Notes under the pieces: model-generated | Told to the model about the DNA's origin: nothing | The model's input: the letters and a program-made list of their open reading frames with translations, nothing else | The model's database searches: none | Made by a program: the position numbers and the translations under genes | In this document: positions 35,627 to 43,225 of the stretch, one piece after another | Numbering within the stretch: the first letter of the stretch is position 1 | Layout of the letters: each line of letters begins with the position of its first letter | Source of the DNA: JALOLG01 sp963722415 | Lineage (GTDB): Bacteria; Actinomycetota; Acidimicrobiia; Acidimicrobiales; Ilumatobacteraceae | NCBI GenBank assembly: GCA_963722415.1 | Contig: CAVRNI010000039.1 | Location: forward strand, 248,001-312,000 | Direction: 5' to 3' | Length of the DNA stretch: 64,000 nt

Positions 35627-35695
35627 TCAGCGACGACGCAGACCGACGTGCCCCGTGGCGGGGCCCATCATCAGGGAGAATCGTTCGCTGTTCAC
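35627..35695 (-). CDS. putative leader peptide with tandem Met codons upstream of metG
   Basis: GTG 35695 to TGA 35627 encodes 22 residues with ATG-ATG at codons 9-10 (SERFSLMMGPATGHV, ending GLRRR). It is on the metG strand, 84 bp before the metG start, and is followed by a stable hairpin. This is the layout of amino-acid-sensing leader peptides: slow Met-tRNA supply would stall ribosomes at the Met pair. The start is GTG and no strong ribosome-binding site is seen, so coding is inferred from position and content. Confidence 0.5.
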   Translation of the reverse strand: MNSERFSLMMGPATGHVGLRRR

Positions 35696-35738
35696 GGGGC
35701 CAAGCTACCGACCGGGCTGGAGTCGACGCGTGCCGGTT

Positions 35739-36548
35739 TCACTCTCGGGCGGGAGGAGCCGGCCGTGACACTGCTGCGGTGGCGAGGATCGCCGGATGCA
35801 GCGCGGCGTTGGAGTACACCGCGGTCCCAGTGTCGAGTCGACGCCCACCCCACAGGTCGCTGAACGTGCCACCCGCCTCCTCGACGATGACAGCAACCGC
35901 CGCATAGTCCCAGGCGCCACCGCGCAGCACGAGCACCGCGTCGGCGTCGCCCTCGGCGACCGCGAGCGCGGCGTGGGCGAAGCACGCCCCGGCGCCGGGA
36001 TCGCATCGCCGCAGTGCAGTCGCGACCGGCAGGTACGGATCGGCGAGGTACTTGTCCGGCGGGGTCACCACGACCCTCGCACCCTCGAGCGCTTCGGTCG
36101 TCGTGCAGCGCAACCGCGTGCCACCGTCGAGCGTGTTCGGGGAGATCGGCCCGGTCCATCCGCCGCCGCCGCGCTCGGCCCACCAGCGCCGTCCGATCGC
36201 CGGACTCGTGACCACGCCGACCACGATCTCGCCGTCCTCTTCCAGGGCGATCAGCGTCCCCCACCCGGGGTTGTGCCTGACGTAGTTGTGCGTGCCGTCG
36301 ACGCCGTCGACGATCCACCGCCGACGCGCCGGCCCCGAGTGCCCGGACTCCTCGCCGAGAAAGCCGTCGTCAGGGTGATGGGTGGTCAGCAGGGCACGGA
36401 TGCGGTCCTCGACCGCCCGATCGACCGCCGTCACCGGAGTGCCGTCGGCCTTCGTCTCGACGCGCAATGTCTCGCTCTCGAAGTGGAGGAGCGAGATCTG
36501 GTCAGCTGCGTCCGCGAGCAGGTGGGCGAGCGCCAGTTCCGTCGTCAC
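35739..36548 (-). CDS. inositol monophosphatase family protein
   Basis: A 269-aa metal-dependent phosphatase of the IMPase/histidinol-phosphatase superfamily. Seen: the catalytic Thr region VETKADGTPVTAVDRAVE, GFLGEESG with metal-binding Glu pair, the core motif WIVDGVDGTHNYVR (variant of WIIDPIDGTxNF) and C-terminal GGAWDYAAVAVIVEEAGG. It could dephosphorylate inositol phosphate, histidinol phosphate or a nucleotide. The start is uncertain: GTG 36548 matches the family, GTG 36566 adds six residues. Divergent from the HxlR regulator. Confidence 0.87.
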   Translation of the reverse strand: MTTELALAHLLADAADQISLLHFESETLRVETKADGTPVTAVDRAVEDRIRALLTTHHPDDGFLGEESGHSGPARRRWIVDGVDGTHNYVRHNPGWGTLIALEEDGEIVVGVVTSPAIGRRWWAERGGGGWTGPISPNTLDGGTRLRCTTTEALEGARVVVTPPDKYLADPYLPVATALRRCDPGAGACFAHAALAVAEGDADAVLVLRGGAWDYAAVAVIVEEAGGTFSDLWGGRRLDTGTAVYSNAALHPAILATAAVSRPAPPARE

Positions 36549-36927
36549 GACGCCCGAGCATGACACGACGCGCGGTCGGAGCCCTGATCACGCACGGGTC
36601 GGCGGTCGTGTCAGCCGTGGCGTGGCAGGAAAGCGATCACCAGCGACGACGGCTCCACCGGCCCGGGGTCCGCAGTCCGCATTCGGTGTCGTTGCCGCGG
36701 TCGAGCATCGCCGCCAGATCCTGGTCGGCGATCGACGGGCTCATCGGCCCGGCCCACCCCCGCCATGCCGGGCGCGGCGTTGTGGCGCCGGCGAACTTCC
36801 GCACCCGGATCGTTCCGTACCGCATCGCTCCACGCTCCTCACCTGGCTCTCAGTTCGTCTGTCGAACTCAGGTGAACAATACGCGAGGACCCTGGATCTG
36901 TCAACCGAACCCAGATATGTTGTCCCT
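36549..36927. other. 379-bp divergent region with no firm gene
   Basis: Between the phosphatase and HxlR starts. A minus-strand ORF at 36637-36825 (62 codons, beginning MRYGTIRVRKFAG and containing IADQDLAAMLDRG) is open but I see no ribosome-binding site or repeat of it elsewhere; it faintly recalls the N-terminus of fumarylacetoacetate-hydrolase-type proteins and could be a remnant. The last 100 bp are relatively AT-rich (GAACAATACG, CCAGATATGTTG) and presumably hold the hxlR promoter. Confidence 0.4.
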
Positions 36928-37392
36928 GTGACATCCGTCGTGGGCACCCAGACACCCGCGTCCAGCATCGACCGCGAGCGTTGCTCGATCGTCGGCGCGC
37001 TCGACGCCCTCGGTGACACCTGGTCGGTCCTCGTGCTGCGCCAGGTGTTCTTCGGCGTCCACCGGTTCAACGAGATCCAAGACGGTCTCGGCATCTCACG
37101 CAGCGTGCTCACCGACCGCCTCAACCGCCTCGTCGAGCTGGGGGTGATCAAGACGGTCCCCTACCAGGAGCCCGGTCACCGCGCCCGCAACGAGTACCGG
37201 ATGACCCGCAAGGGCGTCGGGCTGCTGCCGCTCATGGTGGCACTGATGCAGTGGGGGGACGAGCACGTGAACGCCGACGACCCTCCCGTGGCGTTGTACC
37301 ACCGCACTACCGGTGAGCGGGTGAAGCTCGAGCTGCGCACCGACTCCGGCCCGATCGAGCCGAACGACATCGTTCCCCACCAACTCCCCTGA
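36928..37392 (+). CDS. HxlR family winged-helix transcriptional regulator
   Basis: A 154-aa winged-helix protein of the HxlR/MarR-like type. Seen: the Cys-containing N-terminus DRERCSIVGALDALGDTWSV, LVLRQVFFGVHRFNEIQDGL, recognition helix ISRSVLTDRLNRLVELGVIK and wing TVPYQEPGHRARNEYRMTRK. The Cys in ERCSI is the usual redox-responsive position in HxlR regulators. GTG 36928 is the start. It faces the flavin reductase and nitroreductase genes, which it may control. Its stop touches copy 3 of the 47-bp palindrome. Confidence 0.88.
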   Translation: MTSVVGTQTPASSIDRERCSIVGALDALGDTWSVLVLRQVFFGVHRFNEIQDGLGISRSVLTDRLNRLVELGVIKTVPYQEPGHRARNEYRMTRKGVGLLPLMVALMQWGDEHVNADDPPVALYHRTTGERVKLELRTDSGPIEPNDIVPHQLP

Positions 37393-37436
37393 TCTCGTGA
37401 GTTTCGGCGGTGTCAGACGCCGAAACTTCACGGGAT
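37392..37436. repeat. 47-bp palindromic element, copy 3
   Basis: Left arm ATCTCGTGAGTTTCGGCG (one A shorter than copy 2) and right arm CGCCGAAACTTCACGGGAT around an 8-nt loop. It lies exactly between the stops of the convergent hxlR and flavin reductase genes, as copy 1 does between its neighbours, so it is probably a bidirectional terminator. Confidence 0.85.
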
Positions 37437-37441
37437 GATGG

Positions 37442-37939
37442 CTAGTGGCGCTTGACGCCGCCGTACTTCATGCGGGTGTCGGCCATCGAGGCCGGGCGGG
37501 AGTCGTCGGCGCGGATGCCGGCATCGACGACCTCGCCGATGAACAGCGTGTGCGTCCCGAGATCGAGGTGCTGACGCACCTCGCAATCCAGCCACGCGAT
37601 CGCCTCCTCGAACACGGGCGCGCCGGTTGTTGCGCTTCGTACGGGACGACCGTTGAGCGTCGACCCGTCGTCGGTGGCCGGCTTCGAGAACTTCACGAAG
37701 ACGCGGGTGTCCTCGGCGTCCCACAGGTTCACCGTGAACGCGCCGCCCTCGCTGATCAGGCGATGGGTGACGGCGTCGTTGTCGACGCCGACGCCGATGA
37801 GCACCGGTTCCATCGACAGTTGCGTGACCCAACTCGTCGTCATGCCGTTCCGCTCGTCGCCCGCTCTCGAGCCCACGAGCACCAACGCGTTCGGGATCTT
37901 CCAGGTCACCCGGTTCAGCAGTTCGTCCTCGACAGCCAT
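37442..37939 (-). CDS. flavin reductase family protein
   Basis: A 165-aa split-barrel flavin reductase. Seen: WKIPNALVLVGSRAGDERNG, MTTSWVTQLSMEPVLIGVGV (the flavin-binding core), AFTVNLWDAEDT and HTLFIGEVVDAGI. Such proteins supply reduced FMN or FAD to monooxygenases or use bound flavin directly. ATG 37939 is used; a longer frame upstream is possible (ATG 37960). It follows the nitroreductase gene by 55 bp on the same strand. Confidence 0.85.
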   Translation of the reverse strand: MAVEDELLNRVTWKIPNALVLVGSRAGDERNGMTTSWVTQLSMEPVLIGVGVDNDAVTHRLISEGGAFTVNLWDAEDTRVFVKFSKPATDDGSTLNGRPVRSATTGAPVFEEAIAWLDCEVRQHLDLGTHTLFIGEVVDAGIRADDSRPASMADTRMKYGGVKRH

Positions 37940-37994
37940 CGCGCCAGGGTACGCGAACATGTCAGGCGCTTCGTCGGCCCGCAGCAAGCACGTT

Positions 37995-38600
37995 TCACCA
38001 CCCGTTGCGGTGGACGAGTTGGTCGACGTCGCGGCGCACACGCTTGCGCGCCGAGGAGGTCGACGACTGGTGGTCGGCCTCGGTCGGGTACCCGAGGTGG
38101 ATGACGCCGATCGGGCGGAAGCGGTCCGGCACGCCGAAGTGGGCCAGCAACTCCGCCTCTCCGTGGGCGATTCCCGCGAACAGCGCGCCGAGCCCGCACT
38201 CGACCGCCACCAACAGGATCAGCATCGAGGCCATACCGGCGTCGATGTCCCAATACGGAACCGGCCACCGCTCCGCGGCATCGAGTCCGAACTCGATCTT
38301 GTCCGGCTGGGAGTAGCGGTCGACATACGCCGTCTGGTTCGACAGCGGGATGACGACGACGGGCGGGAGCACCTCACGGTCGGCGTCGGTCAGCGGGTAG
38401 TCCGGATGCTCGGTGATGCGGACGTAGTCCGCAACCGCGGCCTCCGAGGTCAGCACGAGGAACTCGTTGCCCTGCGTGTAGCCGGCGCTCGGGGCATGAA
38501 CCACGCTGGCCAGCACGCGGTCGATCACGTCCTCGGGCACCGGTTCGCGTCGGAACGATCGGACCATCTTGCGGCGACGCAACGCCTCTTGGAGCTCCAT
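37995..38600 (-). CDS. nitroreductase family protein
   Basis: A 201-aa FMN-dependent nitroreductase-like protein. Seen: MELQEALRRRKMVRSFRREP (RR-x-x-R FMN phosphate site), VVHAPSAGYTQGNEFLVLTS, WDIDAGMASMLILLVAVECG and IGVIHLGYPTEADHQS. ATG 38600 gives the standard N-terminus. It probably forms an operon with the flavin reductase. The substrate (nitro compound, quinone or F420-independent ene) is not predictable. Confidence 0.88.
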   Translation of the reverse strand: MELQEALRRRKMVRSFRREPVPEDVIDRVLASVVHAPSAGYTQGNEFLVLTSEAAVADYVRITEHPDYPLTDADREVLPPVVVIPLSNQTAYVDRYSQPDKIEFGLDAAERWPVPYWDIDAGMASMLILLVAVECGLGALFAGIAHGEAELLAHFGVPDRFRPIGVIHLGYPTEADHQSSTSSARKRVRRDVDQLVHRNGW

Positions 38601-38764
38601 GCCACCCTCCGGTCTGGCGAACAACGTCGGCGCTGCTCGTCTCGTCGCGAGCATCACCGCTACGGCTGAGCAGGTGCAAGACGAGTCGAACGCACGCTGT
38701 GACGCGATCTTGCGATCATCTGGACCTTCCTCAAGGCGGGGCCGGTGGTGTCGATGACAGGGCT

Positions 38765-40960
38765 GTGACCAGTCTGGGGACGCCGCGCGTACCTACGACC
38801 GGTCCACTGCGTGGGGACACGCAGGGATCCGACCGGTGGTCGAGTCGTCCGCTGGCCAGTCGTTTGCTGCGCGTCGGCATCATCGCCGTGCCGGTGGTCG
38901 CCTCGTTCGCCACCGCGTGGACGCTGAGCTCTCTCACCGCTGTGCCGTCGACATTCGCCGGCGCCGCCCTGCGCTGGCTGCTGGTCGCGGCCGCCGCGAC
39001 TGTGGTGCTGCTCGCCGTCGAGCGCCTCACCCGCCGCCTCGCGCCGCTGGCGACGTTGCTGGCGCTGAGCCTCACGTTCCCGGACCGGGCGCCGTCGCGA
39101 TATCTCGTCGCGCTCAGAAACAGTTCGACGCACCAGCTGCACCTCCGCATCGACGAGGCGCGCCGAGGCGTGCTCGGCAACACGCCGTCGGAGGCCGCCG
39201 AGCGCGTGCTCGAGCTCGTCGCCGCGCTCAGCATGCACGACCGGATCACGCGTGGACACTCGGAACGGGTGCGTGCGTACAGCCGGATGCTCGGCGAGGA
39301 GCTGGGTCTCGGCGAGGTCGAGCTCGACCGACTGCAGTGGGCCGGGCTGCTCCACGACATCGGCAAGCTGCTGATCCCGGACGCGATCCTGAACAAGCCT
39401 GGCGCACTCACCGCCGAGGAGTACGAGGAAGTGTGCCGGCACCCGGACTACGGCCGCGGCATGGTCGCGCCGCTGGTCCCGTGGCTCGGCGAATCCGCTC
39501 GCGCCGTGTGGGAACACCATGAGCGTTGGGACGGTGGCGGTTACCCGTCCGGTCTGGCCGGCTTCGACATCGCGCTCTCGGCGCGGATCGTCGCCGTCGC
39601 CGACACGTTCGACGTGATGACGTCGGCACGCTCGTACAAGGCCCCGGTGTCGGCGGCCGAGGCGCGCGCCGAGCTGGCGAGATGCTCCGGCGGTCAGTTC
39701 GACCCGACGGTCGTGCGGGCTTTCTTGAACATCTCGATCGGCCGCCTGCGGCTCGTCACCGGACCCATCTCGTGGCTCTCGCAAGTGCCCCTGTTCCCGA
39801 CCTCCGTCCTCAGTGGTGCTGTTGGCGGCAACGCCGCCGCGACCCTTGCGGCGACCGTCGCCGTTGTCAGCGCGGCCACGTTCGGCATTGCACCGATCAA
39901 CGCCGTGCCCGGGACCGCCGACATCGGACAGGCCGGTCCCGCGCCAACAGCGGTCGTCGAACGTGCGGACACCGGGTACGTCATGGAATCAAGCGGGCTC
40001 GCGGCCGTCGTGCAGCCAACCGTCGGCACCGTCAGCACGACCGTGGCGCCGCTCGGCGACGGTCAGTGGCTGGAGATGGCGTCGTTCGCCCTCGCCGGCG
40101 AACCGATCGTGGCGCCGGCACGGTCCACTCCTGCTGCTTCGGTCGTGCCCACACCGGACGGGGGCGCAACGTCGCCGGCGCCGATCTCGACGCCTGTTGT
40201 GACGCAGCCCGCGTCGCCGGTCGTGACCGTGCCATCGACACCGGTCGTGACAGTGCCATCGACACCGGTCGTGACCGTGCCGACGACACCGGTCGTGACC
40301 GTGCCATCGACACCGGTCGTGACAGTGCCGGTTCTGGCGCGGCCTTCGTTCGTCGACCTGGGCGCCGCCGCCGACTTCGCGGTGCTCGCCTACGCCGCGG
40401 TCACGTCGACGGGGCCGACATCGATCACTGGTCACGTCGGCAACACTGCCGCCGCGATCACCGGTCTGGTGCCGTCGCAGCTCCACTTCGGCGAGATCTT
40501 CGCGACCTCTCCCACCAATGCCGGAGCAGCCCAGTCGGCGGCTGCGGCCGCGCAGGTCTTCCTCGACGGACTGACCCCTTCACCGCTACCCGGCGTCGAC
40601 CTCGGCGGTCGCACGATCGGGCCGGGCGTCTATGACGGTGGCACGATCGAGTTGACCGGGACGGTGACCCTCGACGGCGGAGGCGACCCCGACGCGATCT
40701 TCGTCTTCAAGGCGGCGAGCACGCTCGTCACGGCGTCGGCGAGCCGTGTCCTGCTCACCAACGGCGCGAGAGCGTGCAACGTGTTCTGGCAGGTCGGGTC
40801 CTCGGCGACACTGGGCACCACGACGCAGTTCGCCGGAACGGTGATCGCCGACATCTCGATCACCGCGACCACGGGCGTCTCCGTCGACGGGCGCCTGTTC
40901 GCCCGCAACGGGGCCGTCACGCTGGACTCGAACACGATCACCGTGCCCAGCTGCGACTGA
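38765..40960 (+). CDS. membrane HD-GYP phosphohydrolase fused to an ice-binding-like (DUF3494) domain
   Basis: A 731-aa single open frame. Order: two transmembrane helices (about 36-58 and 66-86); HD-GYP domain (about 145-325) with LLHDIGKLLIPDAILNKP, HHERWDGGGYPSGL and IVAVADTFDVMTSARSYK; a third helix (about 355-385, ATLAATVAVVSAATFG); a Thr/Pro linker with five VVTVPSTP-type repeats; and a C-terminal DUF3494 ice-binding-like domain with DLGGRTIGPGVYDGG, CNVFWQVGSSATLGT and SVDGRLFARNGAVTLDS. Helix count puts HD-GYP inside and DUF3494 outside. HD-GYP domains hydrolyse cyclic-di-GMP. The start is uncertain; GTG 38699 is possible. Confidence 0.88.
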   Translation: MTSLGTPRVPTTGPLRGDTQGSDRWSSRPLASRLLRVGIIAVPVVASFATAWTLSSLTAVPSTFAGAALRWLLVAAAATVVLLAVERLTRRLAPLATLLALSLTFPDRAPSRYLVALRNSSTHQLHLRIDEARRGVLGNTPSEAAERVLELVAALSMHDRITRGHSERVRAYSRMLGEELGLGEVELDRLQWAGLLHDIGKLLIPDAILNKPGALTAEEYEEVCRHPDYGRGMVAPLVPWLGESARAVWEHHERWDGGGYPSGLAGFDIALSARIVAVADTFDVMTSARSYKAPVSAAEARAELARCSGGQFDPTVVRAFLNISIGRLRLVTGPISWLSQVPLFPTSVLSGAVGGNAAATLAATVAVVSAATFGIAPINAVPGTADIGQAGPAPTAVVERADTGYVMESSGLAAVVQPTVGTVSTTVAPLGDGQWLEMASFALAGEPIVAPARSTPAASVVPTPDGGATSPAPISTPVVTQPASPVVTVPSTPVVTVPSTPVVTVPTTPVVTVPSTPVVTVPVLARPSFVDLGAAADFAVLAYAAVTSTGPTSITGHVGNTAAAITGLVPSQLHFGEIFATSPTNAGAAQSAAAAAQVFLDGLTPSPLPGVDLGGRTIGPGVYDGGTIELTGTVTLDGGGDPDAIFVFKAASTLVTASASRVLLTNGARACNVFWQVGSSATLGTTTQFAGTVIADISITATTGVSVDGRLFARNGAVTLDSNTITVPSCD
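40217..40336 (+). repeat. 24-bp tandem repeat (five units) encoding a VVTVPSTP linker
   Basis: Five near-identical units beginning CCGGTCGTGAC[CA]GTGCC, in frame, inside the HD-GYP/DUF3494 gene. They encode the extended Thr/Pro/Val linker that would carry the C-terminal domain across the cell wall. Copy number may vary between strains. Confidence 0.85.
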
Positions 40961-40999
40961 AGCCTCGAACGCCCGCTGTGGCGCGTCGTCAGGGCCGAA

Positions 41000-42139
41000 T
41001 CACGAGGACGCGTCGGCCGCGACGAGACCGCCGGGAGGAACGCCGACCGGGTCGGACGTCGTCCCATCGGGTTCACTCGACGGCGAGCGGTTCAGCACGG
41101 CATGGGCCTGGTTGTCGACCATGCGGGTGAAGATCTGCTGGGCGTATCCGAGCACGATCGAGTAGGCGATGATCTGGCCCTGGTTGTCCAGTGCTGACAG
41201 GCCTGGGATGAACGCCCCGCGGAGCATCAACATGCCGAAGAGCGCGGTCAACGCTCCGGCAGGCAGCTTGAGCCAGGCGATCGCGACCGGCACGCAGTAC
41301 GGCGTCGACGTGCCGCGCATGTTCCGCACCGCCAGCGCGGCGGCGAACGCACCGGCCGCGAGGCCGATCACGAGCACGAGCGGAACGTCGCCACCCGTCG
41401 GACCGCGCTGCGCACCTGTGGGGCACACGATCTGATTGACCGGGCTGCCTTCGCCGCGAGTGTCGTCGGCGGTGAGCGAACCGGCATCGAAGCACAGCGG
41501 AAGGCTGCTCGGGGTGAACACGCCGATGGCCCCGAGCCCGATCGCGACGACGGCCAGACCGACGCTCGCGGCGAGCACGACGTTGCGGAAGCTGCGCACC
41601 CGCGTGAAGTTCTTGTCGCACGCGTCGTTCACCCATGTGAGCGAGGCGACGTACTCGCGACGCAACTTCTCAGAACGCGCCGTGTCGTCGCGCTCGGGGA
41701 GCTTGTTCCACATCTTGTCGGACAGCCACTGTTCGATCGCTTGCGACCGGGCGTCCTTCGCCGGCAGTACCCGCTTGGCCATCGACCGCACGGCGGGGCG
41801 CTGGCTCGACAGCTCACCCAACCCGATCACTTCGGCGAGCAGGATCTCGGCGCTGTGCACGTTGCGCCATGCTCGCTCGATCGGGCCACCGTCGCGCCAG
41901 TCCTTCCAGCGCTCGCGCCGATTCCGCTTGGCCTGAGCCTGCTGCTTCGTCTCCTCGAGCAGCCGCTCGATGCGAGCGCACCTGCGCTCGTCGCGCCCGT
42001 CGCCACCGGACGGACACACCGACTCCGCCGTGGCTTGAAGGACCGCGATCCTGGCGAGCACCTCGGCGCGCCACGGACGATCGTTGTCGTGGGTCGCCTC
42101 GCCAGCGTGTCGAACAATGGTCACGTTTCCGATGAGCAC
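41000..42139 (-). CDS. hypothetical membrane protein with charged N-terminal helix region
   Basis: A 379-aa protein I do not recognise. Residues 1-185 are hydrophilic and rich in Arg, Lys and Glu (CARIERLLEETKQQAQAKRN, RERWKDWRDGG), likely helical and cytoplasmic. Four transmembrane segments follow: VVLAASVGLAVVAIGLGAIG, VPLVLVIGLAAGAFAAALAV, LKLPAGALTALFGMLML and AYSIVLGYAQQIFTRMV. Between the first two is an extracytoplasmic loop with two Cys (PLCFDAGS, IVCPTG). Starts GTG 42139. Divergent from the small acidic protein and hydrolase genes. Confidence 0.75.
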   Translation of the reverse strand: MLIGNVTIVRHAGEATHDNDRPWRAEVLARIAVLQATAESVCPSGGDGRDERRCARIERLLEETKQQAQAKRNRRERWKDWRDGGPIERAWRNVHSAEILLAEVIGLGELSSQRPAVRSMAKRVLPAKDARSQAIEQWLSDKMWNKLPERDDTARSEKLRREYVASLTWVNDACDKNFTRVRSFRNVVLAASVGLAVVAIGLGAIGVFTPSSLPLCFDAGSLTADDTRGEGSPVNQIVCPTGAQRGPTGGDVPLVLVIGLAAGAFAAALAVRNMRGTSTPYCVPVAIAWLKLPAGALTALFGMLMLRGAFIPGLSALDNQGQIIAYSIVLGYAQQIFTRMVDNQAHAVLNRSPSSEPDGTTSDPVGVPPGGLVAADASS

Positions 42140-42338
42140 CCAAGGGGTCCCGTGATACGTGATTCCGCGCTATCGGTGGTGACGAAAACGCTCGACGTCG
42201 ACAGCGACCCGATCGCGAAACACGGCTTGCCGCCATTCGGACGTATCCGAGCCCGCCGCGCCCGATCTGGATTCATGGAGCTGGAATTCCTGGAGCGCCC
42301 CTCAGCGAACGGCGCTCCGATCAACGAAAGGAGCGACG

Positions 42339-42470
42339 ATGACCGAGACATCGACGACCGGTACACCGACGATCGACACCACGGTCGTCGGCGGGCTCGA
42401 TCCCAACGCGATCGGCACCGATTTCGACGGCGAGACCGAACAGGACGATCCCACGGACGAGGTGCAGTGA
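42339..42470 (+). CDS. 43-aa acidic protein coupled to a cell-wall hydrolase gene
   Basis: ATG 42339 has an AAAGGAG ribosome-binding site six bases before it, and the TGA shares its A with the ATG of the next gene (TGATG), a strong coupling signal. The peptide is Thr-rich at the start (TETSTTGTPTIDTTVVGG) and strongly acidic at the end (DFDGETEQDDPTDEVQ), with no signal peptide or Cys. Unknown family. It could be a regulator or inhibitor of the hydrolase or merely a translational enhancer. Confidence 0.65.
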   Translation: MTETSTTGTPTIDTTVVGGLDPNAIGTDFDGETEQDDPTDEVQ

Positions 42471-43225
42471 TGGTGCTGAGCTACGTCGGGGCCGGATCGC
42501 AACCGTCGAGCGGACCGACTCCCGGGATCGAGAAATGGAAGGCCTACGTGCTCGGTCGCTGGCCGGGCGGCATCGACCTCGGCACCTGGGGCATCCGCAA
42601 CATGCGCGGCGGAAACACTCTGTCGGTGCACGCCGTGGGCCGCGCGTGGGATTGGCGCTATGCCAACCCGGGTCCCGGCCGAAAGGCAGCCGAGGAGGCG
42701 ATGGCGTTCACGATCGAGCATCACGAGCTGCTCGGCATCCAGGCCATCCACGACTACGTCGGCTGCCGCATCTGGCGGTCGAGCCGCAGCGGCTCGGGAC
42801 CGGCGTGGAAGCAGCAGAAGTCGGGCAACGGCATGGGCGAGGCGTGGGCGTCGTGGCTCCATTTCGAGGTGCACCCGGATTCCGCGCTGCACGTCCGCCC
42901 GGTCACCGACGTACTGGCCGGTCACAGCGTCCGAATCGAACCCGTCGTCGTGCCCGGTTCGACTGCCTCCCTCCCGCTCCCGCCACTACGTGCGGGTGCC
43001 GCGGGCGCGCGGGTCGTGCAGCTCCAGGAGATCCTCGCCTTCTGGGGCTACTACCAGTCAAGGATCGACGGTCAGTACGGTCCACGCACCGTTGCCGCGG
43101 TGCAGGAATGGCAGAAGGCGCTGGCGTCGCTCAACGTCGGTCGGGCGGACGGCGTCTACGGGCCGCGTACCCACGCTGCCGCGGCCGCGTCGTACGCCAC
43201 CTTGGCCACGATGCGAGCGGCTTAG
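42470..43225 (+). CDS. M15-like peptidase with peptidoglycan-binding domain
   Basis: A 251-aa protein. Residues about 30-145 have the layout of M15-type zinc peptidases: LSVHAVGRAWDWRYAN matches SxHxxGxAxD and WLHFEVHPDS supplies the final His. Residues about 170-245 are a PG_binding_1 domain: AGARVVQLQEILAFWGYYQ, IDGQYGPRTVAAVQEWQKA, DGVYGPRTHAAA. It should bind and cut peptidoglycan stem peptides. No signal peptide is visible, as in many phage-type lysins, but no other phage gene is near. The gene overlaps the convergent lipid kinase gene by four bases. Confidence 0.8.
   Translation: MVLSYVGAGSQPSSGPTPGIEKWKAYVLGRWPGGIDLGTWGIRNMRGGNTLSVHAVGRAWDWRYANPGPGRKAAEEAMAFTIEHHELLGIQAIHDYVGCRIWRSSRSGSGPAWKQQKSGNGMGEAWASWLHFEVHPDSALHVRPVTDVLAGHSVRIEPVVVPGSTASLPLPPLRAGAAGARVVQLQEILAFWGYYQSRIDGQYGPRTVAAVQEWQKALASLNVGRADGVYGPRTHAAAAASYATLATMRAA

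Noticed and set aside
36637..36825. 62-codon minus-strand ORF as a real gene
   Set aside because: No ribosome-binding site, no recognisable full domain and no repeat elsewhere; kept only as a possible remnant.
40217..40336. Short regular repeats as a possible CRISPR array
   Set aside because: Units are contiguous, in frame, encode a Thr/Pro linker and have no spacers; no cas gene is near. The 180-bp repeats at 55255-57720 were rejected for the same reason.
42470..43225. Prophage or gene-transfer-agent remnant
   Set aside because: The lysin-like gene is alone; no capsid, portal, terminase, integrase or holin is present on either side.
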